Assembly: GCA_028554795.2 (NCBI GenBank)
Contig: CM068825.1
Location: forward strand, 92,862,451 to 92,926,450
Length of the DNA: 64,000 nt
Direction: 5' to 3'
From: Sinohyriopsis cumingii
Taxonomy: Eukaryota; Mollusca; Bivalvia; Unionida; Unionidae
Position 1 is the stretch's first letter. Every line of letters begins with the position of its first letter. Below are positions 11,501 to 26,500 of this stretch, one piece after another. Position numbers and translations under genes: made by a program. Below the pieces are notes generated by a model that saw only the letters and a list, made by a program, of their open reading frames with translations, was not told the DNA's origin and made no database searches.

Positions 11501-14500
11501 AATCACATCAAATCACATCTTGGCTGAAGACCTAAACACATCTCAGATTTACAACAAAACTGTATATATAAGCAGCAGAATTTCACATTTTGATTTTGTG
11601 AAAGAAAAAGATTTTGCTTTAAAAAATATTGTAAAAGCCATGTTCAGAATCATTTGCAGAAAAATATTGTCAGTTTTTTTTCCCCACATTTAAAATTCTT
11701 GAAGGCTAGCTAGATAAATTTTATTAAATAGAATTTAACAGTTGCAGTGTTGTCATATTAAAGTGAATCCTGAGGGTCTGGAGAGATTCAGGGGTAAAAA
11801 TTGGTATAAAAAACTTCTTTCTTAAGGTAAATAAACGATCCTATTATATGGTCTAGAAGAAAGGCTCATCCACACCAGTATTAAGAGACAGTGTTGCAAC
11901 TATATGAGCCAAGCTTTTCTTTTCCCCCTCTACAGTCTACATGTTCAATATGTATGTGAATTTACATTCATAAACTGACATGTCAGGTCAGTGGTATCAA
12001 TCTCACTTGGGTTTCTTGTTTACAAATGTTGCTTATCAGCAGTGAAATTTGTAGTATATTTCTAAAGATAAAAAAAATCTCATCTTGAAAATGGCTCAAC
12101 AGAATTAGACCTTATGACCTGCTCTCAAAAACTGCACAGCAGAATTTGACAGGAAGCATCCAGTTTATAAAATTAGAAGTCTTTAAACAACCTACAAGAA
12201 ACCACACAGTAGATTTAACCAGATTTGACAGGAATCATTCGGTTTCAAAAATTAGAAGTCATTAATCAACCTCTTCCAAGAAACCACACAACAGAATGGA
12301 CCAAATTTAACAGAAAGCATCCCAGCATAAATTTAGGTCTCATAATTACATCAGTAATGTGAGAATTTGTGTTCTTGTGGAAAATAATAATTATTATTTT
12401 CAGTTTCCCTCAATTGTCTTGTTTTCGCTTTTGGTTTTGCATCAGTACCTCTACATATTTAGGTCCCTGATCCAGGGCACTAGCACACATTTAGATTACA
12501 CTTTTGTTTGTGCCCACAAAATGAACTTTTGTTCAGCCTGAAAGGCAAGTTCATCTGATACACTTTGAGATCTAATTGGTCAGTTTGGCATAACTGGAAG
12601 ACCTTCAGATAATGCTGTCTAGCCATGAATATGACTGACATTTCTTAAAAAATTCAAAATCCTTTAAACATTTTCTTGTAAAAGAAAAATAACATCTCAA
12701 CAGAACATACCTGATTCAAAACAATGCATCTTGGGATAAAGAACTTGTCATCAAATATGGCTACTGCTATTGAAAGTCAAAATTCTTTTGAAAACTTCTT
12801 GCAAAAGGTCATTTAACAGCATTGGCATTTATTGAAATGATGATGACTCACTATTAGATTAGGACACTGTTGATAAAAAAATTAGTTACAAAACTTTATT
12901 TAAAAATATGGCTCATAAGAATTTGTCCAACTTGGACAGAAAGTATCCTGCAATAGAGTCCTTTCAGCATTGAATAAATGATATTGATATGCCATCAAAT
13001 ATGGATGACAATGTAAAAACCATGGAAACCTTTGCAGCAGTTGTTTTCGTAACATTTTTAATCAACAGAATTAGAAAAACTTTCAACAGAACCTCCTCCT
13101 AACCTACATGTAATGTTCAACTGATTCACTTTTAGGCAGATGTCTGGTGAGCGATCCGAGTAAAAAATTTTAAACATTCCCATTCAGGTAAAGAAAGGAC
13201 CACTTGTAAACAGATCTTCAACTGCCTGAGAATTTATTTAGATCACTGTTTTTGTGTTAATATAAATGTGACTCAGATATCTAAGGCTTACAGTTATGTA
13301 TATTTGATTTAATTATATCTGTTTTAATATATATTTATTTCAATTTAATTGTTTGTCAGGTTGTTGTATTTTAAATAATTTTTCATTACATGCTATTGTA
13401 ATGTAAATTTATTCACTAGAAATGATACTTTTTCCAGAAAATAATTTGACCTTGACTGTTCATTTTGTAAACAACCAGGTGTTGATCTAGATCCTGACCT
13501 TGATTCAAAATTAGAGGCAGCCACGTAAATAAGTTCTATTTTTATTTTAAAATGATTGGTTGTTGTCAAGGTCATGATGGGACTACGTGTTTAAGATGTA
13601 AACAAGTTTTAAATTTAAAAAAATCTTAGAGTAAAATGATTGGTTTTCATCAGGGCCACACTGGATGTACATGATCTTTAACAGGTACATAATTTCTACG
13701 AGGTTATGGAACATGATCGCATGACCCCCTTTCTGCATTTTAGAATACGATATAATCTTTGTTTTGAAGAGATTCTCGGTAGAAGCTGGGCTTTTTCTTT
13801 ACAGTGGAAGTTGTATGTTGTGCTGTTTGGAGACATTTAAAGCTACTTGGATTGGAGTTATTTCAAATTACTTGGATTCAAAAGGAATCATTCTTTTTTC
13901 ATGGACAATATGTGTGCTCATGTGAAATTGCTGAACAAGGAAAGTTTTTATAAACATTTATTCAGGTTTCCAAAATGGAGTGATAATTCTTGTTTCTACA
14001 AGGAACTGTAGACTTCAACACTACAGATTACAGCATAGGTCATCGTCTTCCATCTTCGATCTTCATTGGGATTTGAACTTGAAATCAGTAGAACATTTTG
14101 TTATTAGGACTTCAAACATTTTATTTGTGGATTAAATTTGGATTATTTTTGGATTTGATTCTTAAAACCGTAAGTTCATATTTTTTTCTCCATTTTTACA
14201 GAATTTTACAGGGAAATAAATTATATTTTTTCAAAGCTTGTTGTTTTCACTCTTGTATTACTGTTTATTTGAGCCTAAACACATAACATAAGACAGTTCT
14301 GTTTCCTTTCCAAAAAAGTCTGAATTTCAGGCAATAAAATGCCATGTTAGTGGTCAAAATAATCAAATTATGCCTATCTACAGATGAAATCTTCATCCCT
14401 CTCCTTATGTTTAGACACTCAGTGCTGATAATTACAAATTAAGATTATTTTTAGATTTATTTCAGTTCTACTAGTGCCAGTCTTTTGTCAGATTATCTTT

Positions 14501-17500
14501 TACTGTCAAAAGGGGAACATATCAGCAATCTTTAGAATATAAATGTTGTATTTTTATGCAGGTATTAACAAAGATGTATTGAACACTGAGCTGATTGGTT
14601 TTCATTTCAGAGCATTCACAAAGGTGGCAGAGGCACTTGAAAAAGCAAGGGTAGGTTCATTGTTTACTACAGGCAACACAAATTGTCCATACTTTCACAG
14701 ATTTTCATTGATTGATGATTCTTCATTTGATACCTGATAGTTAGGATCTGTGGTTATTGTGCTGGGCTGAATACCAAAAGGGCGCTGGTTTGAATCCTAC
14801 CATAGAACTGGCTCAGCAACTGTGGTATGTGCTTGGGCACGGCACTCAACTCCAGTTGTCTCACTGTTCAGTAACCAACTTTTGTTGCCATGCAATAAAG
14901 CACCAAACCAATTAATCAATACTTGCTGATTAGTCACTCTGATTTTTTGGTCTTTACATACGTTGTCTTCATGTATTGGCTGTTAAGGTGTCAGTCGCCT
15001 AATGCCTCCCAGTCCCTTCTACGTTTGATGTGCACAACATGTTCACGCCAATCCACAGCTATGATTTGCTACATACTTACCTCTCCACCACATTGCTTCA
15101 GCAAGGAATGAGCATGGAGTAGTTTAACTTCCCCATTGCAATGGGTGGACAAATGTAAAATTGCTTGAGTTATACTATAAATTTAAACAAACAAGTCATC
15201 ACGTGAAACTCACATTTGATTTGTTGTGAGTTTAACAAAATCTGTAACATTTATTAATTTTAACAAAGCTTATTTGGATCATATAAGCACTTGACTTCTA
15301 GGTAAACTTATATATTGAAGCATTTACTAAGTGACATTTTCCAATTGAGCTCTGAGATGCTTTCATTATTATCTGGTTATTAAAAGTGCTTTTAGGTATT
15401 CACTGTAATGTCTCTGCTGTTACATGCAGTTCTGATGCATATGACTGTCTTTGTCAAAGCATATGATCCTTCCAGTTGTTGCAGATAAACAACTGTAAAT
15501 GTTATCTTATGACTTGCAATTTATCTATTACCCATTTGTTGAAGAATGCTATAAACATCCTTTTCATAGATAATGTTCTTGTATGAAAACTGCTCACATT
15601 AAATTTCCTCCCCCCACACCACATATGAAAATATAGAGGGGCATTTCCCCCTCTGCATGAAAACCTTTGAGAAATCCTTGTCCATTATGGAACTTTAGTT
15701 GTTTCCTTCCTACTTCAGAAATTGGAAGGGCGTGTTGCCTCAGATGAAGACTTGAAATTGAGTGATTCCTTGCGATACTACATGCGAGATTCTTCTGCAG
15801 GCCTAGATTTGTTGTATAGAAGAGTACGTTCCCTTACAGATTTTGAAAATGCCAACAAGGCCTTGGAGAAAGCAAGGACGAAGAACAAAGAAGTAGCTCA
15901 GGTAATTTTTATTTATTTCAGTATTGAGAAGACAAGTGCTTTAGAAATCAGACCATGTCTAGGTTTAGAGCTGTGTGCAGTTAACATGTAAGTTAGTGAA
16001 ATGAGATGCAGGAAGCAGAAATGATTCTTCATATACCTCAAGGCAGGAGTTTACAGGAATCCTGATGTTCATTCATTCTTAGGTCCATCATGCAGTCGTG
16101 TGAATGCAAGTAGTCTTGCAGTTTTTAGCCCTGCTGGTCATATACCAAAGAACTTACTGAATTGCCTTTTATCTGACATCATCTGACATTTGTCCATCTG
16201 TTAGCACAAGTTTGTTATCACATATGTCCCCAAACAACTTGGAAGGTTGTAATGAACATACATTTTTGTCCCAAGATTTTGTTGGTCCTGAATGAAAATG
16301 GTGTTTCTTAGACATTTGGTGTGGCACTTATCTTGAAATCTTGTTATTGTTGCTTCTCCTGAATGGATGGTTATATCAGTATGGGTTTTCACTAAAAGAC
16401 TTCATATTATGTCTGATTGGTCCTAAATGAAAATGGTTCCGCTAAGTTGTCCAATATGACCACCACAGCTACCATCTTGCAAATCGTTTTATTGTTATTC
16501 CTTCTGAATTGATAGTCATATCAACATAAGGGTTTCACTAAAATACTTCTTGCAGTGTAAAGTTAGTACTACTTGAAAATGTTGTCAATCTGATGTCCAG
16601 TACGGCCACCAAGGCAGTCATCATGGAATATTCTTATGGTTTCTCCTCCTGAATGGAAAGCCATATTGATGTAGGTTTTTCGTTAGAACAATTCCTGTGA
16701 TGGCTAGTTGGTTCAGAATAGAACTGATTCTGCTTGGACATCCACTATTATAACCACAGTGGCCATCTTGAAAATCTTGTTATTGCTACTCCTCCTGAAT
16801 GGACAGTCATATAAACATGGGGTTTTTCTACAAAAGATTTTTTTCTTCTGATGTTGCTCCTAAATGAAATGGTGCTGATCTGATGTCTGAAATGGCTGTC
16901 ATGGCAACCACCTTCAAAATCTTGTTACAGCTGCTCTGGATGAACTCAAAGTCACTTAGCATGAGGTTTTCATTTGAAGACCTCTTAGAATGTTTAGTTG
17001 GTCTGAAATGAAAATGGTGCTGCCTGGACATCCAGTATGGTCATCAGACTGGTCATCTTGAAAACCTTGTTATAGCTACTCAACATGAATGGATAGTTAT
17101 TTCAAACGGGGAGTTCTTGCTGAAAGACTTCTTATGATGTCAAGTTAGTCTTAAATGAAGATGGTGCTGATCTGAGAGCCGGTATGTCCACTGTAGCAGC
17201 CATCTTGAAATTCCTGTTATTGCTGCTCCTGAACAGAAGATCATATCAGCATGGAGTTTTCACGAGAAGACTTCTTATGGTGTATAATTGGTCTTAAATC
17301 AAAACTGTATTGATCTTATATCCAGTAAGGCTGCCACAACTGCCATCTTGAAAATTCGGTCAGTACTCCCTAATGGAAAGTCATATCAACATCATGTTTT
17401 CAAGAGGAGAATTCTTATGGTGTCTCTTGTTTCTGAATGAAAATAATGACAATCTTATCACCACTTATCCAGGATTTATGGTTATATAAATATATTTCTT

Positions 17501-20500
17501 GGTCAACTTTTCATGCATTTTGGGCAACAGACTGCTGGGTGAATGCATTGAGGCCTACATCAGCCCCATGTCATGTAGTTGACCTTTTAAGTTTTTGAGG
17601 TCCTTTTTATATCAGTTTTCTTATTGATTTTGTTAACTCTTTGGACAAGGAGAAAAACTTTGCTAGTATGATTAGGGAAAAAGCTCTTTAAGTAGACACA
17701 TTCAATTTGATAAGCACATTTCTGTTTTTATTTCACCTGGCCCAGTTGTCAAGTGTGCATGTAGTATAGTCTTGAGTACATTATTCATTGCCTGTAATGC
17801 ATTGTCCATCCAGCAGCAATTGATTATTGCCAATCTGTAATCAATATTTCTGATCTGATTTTGATCAGACTTGGAATATTGGCTTTTGTCATCAGAGTCA
17901 CAAATGAGTTTGATAATGAACATAATACATAGCTGCCAACCTCACGATTTTGGCATGAATTTCATTACTTTTTCAACGATTCATGAATTCATGCCACATG
18001 CAAAAATATCAAGAATTCCCCAGTTCTCAATTATTTTAAATCTTTAATAAAATAACATATTTCCCGTTAAGTGCTAGTTGTGATATCGGCAGTTGCCAAA
18101 ACCGTCTGCTACTGCTAGTTGCTATATAAGTGGAACTATACTGATTGATACAGTTGGCCTGGTAGCAAGCATTTTAGCATATTTTACTCTGTATGTATAA
18201 GAGTAGTTTTACAAATGCTTTTAAAAGAAACTGGGACCTAACCGGATTTTTGCTCTGTGCATGCACCACAGACACTGATTTGAATTACGTTTCGGCACCA
18301 CATCTTGAAAATGTCTACACTAACAAGGAAAAAGAAGTGTATTGCACAAAAAGTGAAGTTTAGTTTGGAATATACCAAAAATTGGCCGTGCATTCAGCCA
18401 TCAATCACCAATATACATAATGCTTTTTGCACACAGTGTGCCTCAAATTTTAGCATTGGGCATCATGGCAGAGATGATGTGAGGAAATACATTGGTAGCA
18501 AAAAGCACATAGAGGTTGGGAAAATTAAGAACTTAAGAACAGCAGATTTCAGCAATGCAAGCTACCAATGCTGAAGCATTGTTTGTGAGTTTTCTTGTTG
18601 AACTCAATCTACCTTTATCAGCTGGAGACCATGCTAAACATTTGTTATGACAAATATTCCCAGACTCGAAGATCGCTTCACGAACTCATGTCAAAATTCA
18701 GTAATTTGTATCCCTATTTTCACTGATTGCGAGCCTGGAGGGTTGGCAGCTATGATAATAATGAGGTGATCAGTCATCTGATTGGCTGAATTTGTTTCCA
18801 TGTTTGAAAATGATGCCAATGTGACATCCAGGATGGCCATTATAGTGGTCAACTTGACAGTCTTGTTATTTTTTTACCAACAGGTTGCATGTGATGTCCA
18901 TTTTGGGCGTAAACGAACATAGTGTCATTCTGATGTTCAGTATGGTCATCTTGAAACTCTTATTGGCATGGGGTTTTCATCAAAAACATCTTACATTGTC
19001 TAGTTGTTATTAAATGAAAATTATGCCTATCTGACATATAATCTGGTTAATGCAATTGTGGTCATCTTGAAATTCTTTTAGCTATATCTAACGAATGGAT
19101 GGTGACATTAACATGGGAATTTTCACACAAAGATTTATTATGGTGTCCAGTGGGTTGTAAATTAAAACAATCATAATGGCCATCTTCAAAATCAATTTAT
19201 GCTACTTTTCCTGATTCGACGGTCATATCAGCATTGGGTTTTCTGAACAAAAATAACATTTCTTCTAATGTCTTGTTGATCTTAAATGAAAATAATGCTG
19301 ATGTTATGTTCATTGTAGACATGACGGTGGACATCTTGAAAACCTCTGTATTGCTCAGGAATATTTATTTAGTGATATTTCCATCATCTAGCAGTAGATG
19401 AAAAATGGTTTTCTCTTGGAGATCTGGATATTTCTTTTTGGTCAGTAGAGCACCAGTTCCTTTTGAGGGACTCTTGCTTACAATTGGTCTTGGAAGACCA
19501 ACAGTTTTCGTATTGTCTGTTTACAGGCAGAAAAGGTTCAGCAAGCAGCATGTGAGAAGTTTGAAAAGATTTCCGAGACAGCAAAAAAAGGTATGCATTG
19601 ATACTTAATTTTAGTCTTTTAAGTAGCTCTTTTGGGGGGCAGCATGCATAGTACTAAACACAAGTTGTATAGAAAGACAGTTAAGTTAGATGTGAGATAA
19701 CCTCAAATAGATTATAGAAGCCAGCGCATGTTATGTATCCTTTGTTGCCTGGTATTAAATAGTAAGGCATGACCTTAGCCTTTGTTATATACAAAATTTA
19801 AGTCTCACCTGCTAAAGCATAATGAAAATTAGGATCATTTTTATGGCCGTGACAATGGCATCTTCAACCATCAAGTTATATTTGACATTGTTTTGGGGAG
19901 GATGTTGTAAGTAAGGATGGGGCTGTTTTAAAATTATAATTTTTAGGTTTTAATTATCTTCTGTTGATGCTTCACTAACTTTTGGTAAATTTTCGTTGTT
20001 TTAAGTTATTTCACAAGCTCTGTTCAGGCTGAAATCTTCAGGCAAGATGATAGTATGCATCACTGCTACAGCCAAAGAAATACTTGCACTCATTTCACAT
20101 TTTACTGACTTTGGTCAGGTCTTTGTGTTTAGATCAGAGCAAAGCACATTTGTATGCATCTTGTACATATAGTGTTATTACGGGAATCGTAAAAGTTAGT
20201 GAACAGATGCATCTTGATGAGTTCCACATCCTGATCACAAAAGTAGGTCACTGTGACCCACATTAACAGAACATATTAATTTCCTATTGTGTTTATTTGT
20301 CTTTCCATGGCACAAGTCCACCAGCCAAAGAAAGATTCCTTCTTCAAATTAGTAATTGAAAGTCTAGAATAATAAAGCAGCATAATCAGAGTTTGATACA
20401 GTGATAAATTTTCATACAATTGGAATCTCATTGATCTTTTTCTGGGACTTTGAAGATTTCAGGTCTCATGGGTGTTCAGTGTTTTCTCTTTCTCAGTCCT

Positions 20501-23500
20501 CTTTTGATATGTTTGTCAATCATAACCCCATTTTGTGTTATGTTATTTAATCCCAGTCCTTGCATTATTTTCATGTACATATGTCTGTTTTTGTTTGCTA
20601 GTGGTGCTAGGTTTTTTATCCCTCTATAAGTAAGTAGTGTTTTTGTAACTGTTACCCTTTTAATTCTTGTTCAGGTTGCTTATTTCTTGTATTTACCTTC
20701 AGCATTAAGCATACTTGAAGGGTGGATAAATGTTTTCATAAAATGCCTGTATGGTACACCCCCCACTGTATTAGCAAGCACTGCTTATGAATACATTGAT
20801 GGTTCTCGCATTTGTTGATTTTGGCCTGATGAGATGTAGGACTTAGTAGAAAGTCCCCTTGTCTGTAGGGTCAGAAAGATCGAACCTGATTCTTCATCTG
20901 TGTCACTGGAACACCATTTTCAATCCATTTAGGGATCTATGGCACTTCCATAATTAGGGAAGTCACAAGCTTCTGTAAGGTAGCATTTGGTGTCTCTTTC
21001 TGGGGTACAGAATCCTCAAGTGTGGGCTCACTAACACATGGAAGGCAGTTGTCAGCCACCTTGAGGAAAGAAGGAGTGGAGTTGTGCACACCCAGTAGCA
21101 ACAACCATCTTCCCAGTGTGAGGGAAGCTTGGTTGTCTTCTCCCTTGAGTAGACCTGTGTTTAAATTGAGGGGATCTTGTTCATTCGTGTTGAGTTCCTC
21201 CAGTGGAGGTTCCCCAATAAAGTCTACATCTGTTGAAAATGGTGCTGATCTTATGTCCCATATGGTCATCATGCCAATCTGATTGTTATTGCTATTCCTA
21301 TTAAATGGAAAGTCATAGTGACCTGGAATTTTCATCAGAAGACTTCTTATTCTACCCTTCTTAATTATAAATAAAAATGATTCCTATTTCAAATCCCATT
21401 ATGGTGACCATCTTAAAAATTTGGTGGATTGTCATAATACTTGTTAAATATTATGTTCATCACCTGAAGATGCACATGTCAACAAATCACATTTTTGCTG
21501 CAGTTTTTGCTGTTGCCCATTTTGCATTCTACCTAACATGAGAGTGATGGAATGGACAACTATTCCCCCAGTTCTTGCTCTGCTTGAGCCAAAACACAGT
21601 TTCTTCTGGCTCACAAGTAAATGATGACATGTATGAGGCATGGGAAGTCCTCAGCCTATAAATGACCCAATTTAGGTCTGATGACACAATTAAGTAAATT
21701 GTGCTTACATTGTAATGTATTTGCGGGCAGCATTTTTTTTTGCTGTATGCCTGCTAAGATATGGATTGATTAATCTCTTGATGCTTATCTTTCCATCCAT
21801 ACATTTGTCCATCTGTTTCTTTTTTCATTTCTGTTCACTAACTTTAGTTTTAAGCCTATCGACCATGACCAACTTATGGATGGCTTGCACTTTCATTAAG
21901 GAATCTATTGATATTTTGGGGTCAGAGGTCAAGGTCACACTTACAAAAAGAAGAAAAATGGTTTCTGCAAGATAGATTAAGTTCTCCATCCCAGACTTCA
22001 GACTTTCTGAATGTCTTGCATTTAGTGTAAGGACGGAGTCTGTTGATTTTGAGGGTGAAGTGGTTGACTCAGAGGTCAGTTATTGAAAGAAGAAAAATAG
22101 TTTATTACAATAACTATTTCATAGACCTAGACTAAATTTGTGTGGATGTCTTGCATTTGGAATAAGGAAGAAGACTATTGATTTGTGGCAAACTGTCAAA
22201 CATAAATTGGATTTTGCATGATAACTTTAGATGTAGACCACATACTTTGTCAAAATTGTATTTGGGTTCCATATTCAGATATGACTATTCCAAATTTTGT
22301 GGAATTACTCGTGTTTAGTCAGACTTCTGCATTCTGAATTATACTCATGAAATTCAAGAAAAAAATGTTCAGGACATGGATTTTGTTATGTGTGGACTAT
22401 TAGAAAGTAAAGTGCCTTAGTGCCAGTATGATCAACTGGTTTGTCAGTGAAAAAACGTAGAAAACTGTAAGCTAGTCAACTAGATGGTATAAAGGTAAAG
22501 AATGTCTGCAGAAATGAAGAGAAAGTGAAGATATGGATAATTCTCTCAGAAAACTAGTATTTATGATTATTGTTTAGGTCATATATATTCAAGAAATTAA
22601 AGGTTCTGGAATTGGGGGAATAGATATTGGATCCTAGTTGTGACTGACTGTGTAATAGACTCTTTGAAAGATGCAATACGACTGTGTAGAAGTTTATCAC
22701 TTTGAATAAATGTGTTATCCAACTTCTGGAAAAAGGTTGATGCTAGGATTTCTGATTATCAGATTCATGTGTTGACATCTTTGAATATTTACCTAGGACA
22801 TCCCAGTTTGGCTGCCTTGGTGTATTCATGGAAAAATGCATTTAATTCCCATTCCTTAGCATAATTAAGCCCGTAAAATACTGAAAGTGCCATTACAATC
22901 ATCCAGCAACAACAACATTGAACCATATTTGTGGAGGGCATGAATTTAAGATGAGGAAGTGGTCTGTTGAGTTGACAAAGTATGTGGTTTACATCTAAAG
23001 TTATCATGCAAAATCCAATTTATGTTTGACATGCTTACATGATATTGGGTTTTGAGCAGAAACTTTTGTTCTTTAATAATCTCCTTGCCCAGACTTTGGA
23101 TGGTATGCAGTTATGGTAAGAAATGAACCTTTAGGTTTTGGGGTTGAAGTTCAAAGTCATGGTAAGCCTGAAAGAAAATTATTTCTGTCCAGTAAGTTTG
23201 GTTCTAGACTACATGCTTTGGCAAAAGGTCATGGTAGGCCTGAAAGAAAATGATTTCTGTCCAGTAAGTTTGTTTCTAGACTACATGCTTTGGCCAAAGG
23301 TCATGGTAGGCCTGAAAGAAAATGATTTCTGTCCAGTAAGTTTGGTTCTAGACTACACGCTTTGGCAAAAGGTCATGGTCATGGTCATTGAGACCCTTTG
23401 ATCCATGATCTCAATAATAGTCAACCATGCTGTACTAGTGCCTATATACTAAAGCTGTACCAATGTTACTTTTTGCCGATTATGCCGATATCGCATATAG

Positions 23501-26500
23501 CCAATTATTAAAATTGATGATACTGATTATGAGACCGATTATTTCAAGAAACTGCCTGTTCTACAGTTAGTGAAAGCACTAGCATTTGATTGACAAGTAA
23601 ATCATGCTCTATTTTTGTTATAACTATCAATGCCTAAAATGGGTTCTGATTTATGTTAACAGTTAAAATGTGGTCTCAGGCTACCATACATGTGATAACT
23701 ATTTTCCACATTTTATATCCCACCTTATTTCTTATTGTTAACTCGTATATTCAAATAAAACTCCTTACTAAATAACATATTTATTCCAACATAGTTTTTG
23801 GGTAGTACATGCTCTGTGATATGTTTCTTCATTCCTTCTTTTAATTTAATGATGGTAATCAATGCTTATATATAAGGTACAGTAATGCCAGGTCAAGTTG
23901 ACTCATGTAAGTTTCATTGGTGGGAATGGAGATCATAATTTGCATGTCAAGAAAAAATCTGTAGCATTCAGTGATCATTCCTGGGATTTAAGAAGCAGTT
24001 CACTAACAAGCAAAGCATGTAAAGCGCGGCAAAAATAAATTTCTGAACTCCTGGTTGATGGAGATGTAGTTTGTGAAGCTAGCCAGAAGGAGTTGGGATT
24101 TAATTCCTGAATGCGTGAAATTGACGGTCGCATTATATGTCACTTATCTTACGTTGCAAAGTATGATCATAGGGTTTTAGTATTAAAATGTCATTATCTA
24201 AATAAAGTTTCTTACAAAACTACTATTTGGAAAATAATATACATAATATAGATTTGCTTAATACCTGATGTTTCTATTAAAAAAAGAGAGACTGTAGGAA
24301 GTAGATATTTTTCATTTGATAATGCATTTATTTTAGGTGATAACAGTTAGACCTATACACTAACGGTGATGCACAATGCAAAGACCATGGAAGTAGTGCA
24401 AAACAGTCATGTAATGATTTGTGTTGTAATATTATGGATGTATTGCTTGTTGTCACTAAAGTAATAGCTATCCCATCTTTTTCAATTTTCATTGCCTATT
24501 ACATTAATAGTCTTGGAAAAATATTCACTACTTATTCTGACAATATTTTTTGAAAATTGGCAACAAAATATTGAGATTGGCAGTTTTTTGAGCGACAACT
24601 TTTTAAAAGCCAGGACCATCCCTGTAATGTGTATGCTGGAAGTTCAATGGCCACATGAGGCCTCAGTGCCTGGTTGGCTGCTGTGATTGGGATGATAATT
24701 TGTTGTGAGCAGACAATCAGCGGTAGTTTACAGCAAGCATGATAAAAAGTCTTTACTTTTAAGAATATACTATCTTTCAATTAACCCCCAAATCAAACAT
24801 TTATTCCTTAATTTCCACTATTTAATTCTGATTTAAATTCAAGCCATGTCAAGATGAATGTTATGATTAAATTTATGTTTTGGAAATTTGTTTACATCAG
24901 CACTGATTATTTCTGCCGATACCAATTATACTGATTGTTCCAATAATCGGTCCAGGGCCCAGGGTTGTCGAGTGGTCTAAAGCACTCACCGTTACGGATC
25001 ACTGCCATCTCACCTCTGTCTGCATGTGTTCGAGTCTCAGGCTCTTCTAATGTGAGTATGTGAGAAAGCTTGCCGGTAGTTTCTCGTGGGTCAATGGTTC
25101 TTTCTGGGGTTTTCCCAGGTTCTTCCTCCATCATTAATACTGGCCACCATGTATAGCCTATCTTATGCTAAAAAAATGGCATTAAACCATATAACAACAA
25201 CAACAGCCAATAATCGGTCCAATTATGAGTATGGCCAATTAATTGGTACAGCTTTACTATATATAGGACTGTTGAACTTGGTACAGCTTTACTATATATA
25301 GGACTGTTGAACTTGGTACAGATGTGTAATGTTAGATTGATAGTACTCTTGTTTAGTTTGTGTCATGTGGTTGTGATGCAAGGCCCTGGATCACATGAAA
25401 GGAAAGACAACAGGTAAACACAGTAATAATGTGTCATTTTTGTGTACCAGGTGTAAATATTGTTTTAAATAATGTTTCCTTATCATTTATTTTTCTTTTT
25501 GCAGAACTAACAGAATTTAAACAGAGGAGAATAGCATATTTCAAGAAGAACTTGGTAGATTTAGTGGAATTAGAGTTAAAACATGCCAGGGTAGGTATGA
25601 AAGAACATTTTTGATAAGAGATCTTCCTGTTACTTTTTAATTACATATTTCAGCTTTGGTCCATTACATAATGGCATTTTCTGGCCATGTGCACACACAT
25701 CTGTCTGTTAAAACTCTTGTTAGCCCCATCAGTTTGTAGTTCTTAGATTGCCTGTGTGTTGCATGTCATATTAAGGTCCCAGGTAAATGGGTCTAGTCAT
25801 GATAAGGAAATAAAACTTGTTTACTTGAATCCTTGTCTTGACTGTGACATTGAAATGCTACACGCATTTAATTGCAATTTTAACTAGGTATATTTTATGT
25901 ATAGATGGTGTGACACACACCACAACCTCACACCTGCCTTAATGTTAAGGTCATGATGAAAGAAAATGTAAATACTGACTTGCATCCTTGTTTTGATATA
26001 AGTTTTTAAGCAAAGAGTATGTTTCAGTAAAATTTTAGAACTGTAAAAGTCATCTTTAAATGGTGTGTTGCATACCAGTCACACAGCCTGTTTCAAAGTC
26101 AAGGTCACAGACATTTATTGGGTTTCACTAATGAAAGGCTTCTTTGTTGACCAGTTTTGTCTCTCATTCATACAATGGTTTCCTAATTTACCCAAGTGTT
26201 GTGAATGACTTTGTGCAAAGTATATTTTCCTAGCCACTTTTAGGATTAGCAGTTTTTGCCATCTCTTAAAACACACACACACTGCTTCACCCAGTATGTT
26301 CTCAGATTTTTAAAGACTGGCATTTCATGTACCACTTGTGGTGCTCCAGTTCATTCATTCTTATTCATAAAGTAGTCTGCAGTTAGTCTTTCTATGGAAA
26401 GTTGCTTGGGATTTCATCATTCCAGAAATAAATCTTAGTATTTTTCATGCTCATTCATTTTTAATTACTTGCTTTTAGACAGGCTTGTGCAGGCTTTGGC

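Noticed and set aside
13540..13690. Intronic promoter suggested by paired inverted CCAAT boxes and a caaggtca motif
   Set aside because: The pair is a tandem duplication, there is no TATA or initiator context, and no exon with a start codon follows in frame.
20820..20870. Hammerhead-like CTGATGA ... GAAA at 20826-20852
   Set aside because: The bases between the two core parts cannot form stem II, and no matching stems I and III were found.
23138..23401. 87-codon frame with a repeated 24-residue peptide
   Set aside because: It is fully explained by a 72-bp tandem repeat whose length is a multiple of three.
24907..25134. 75-codon minus-strand frame
   Set aside because: It lies entirely within or across the SINE insertion and its flanks.
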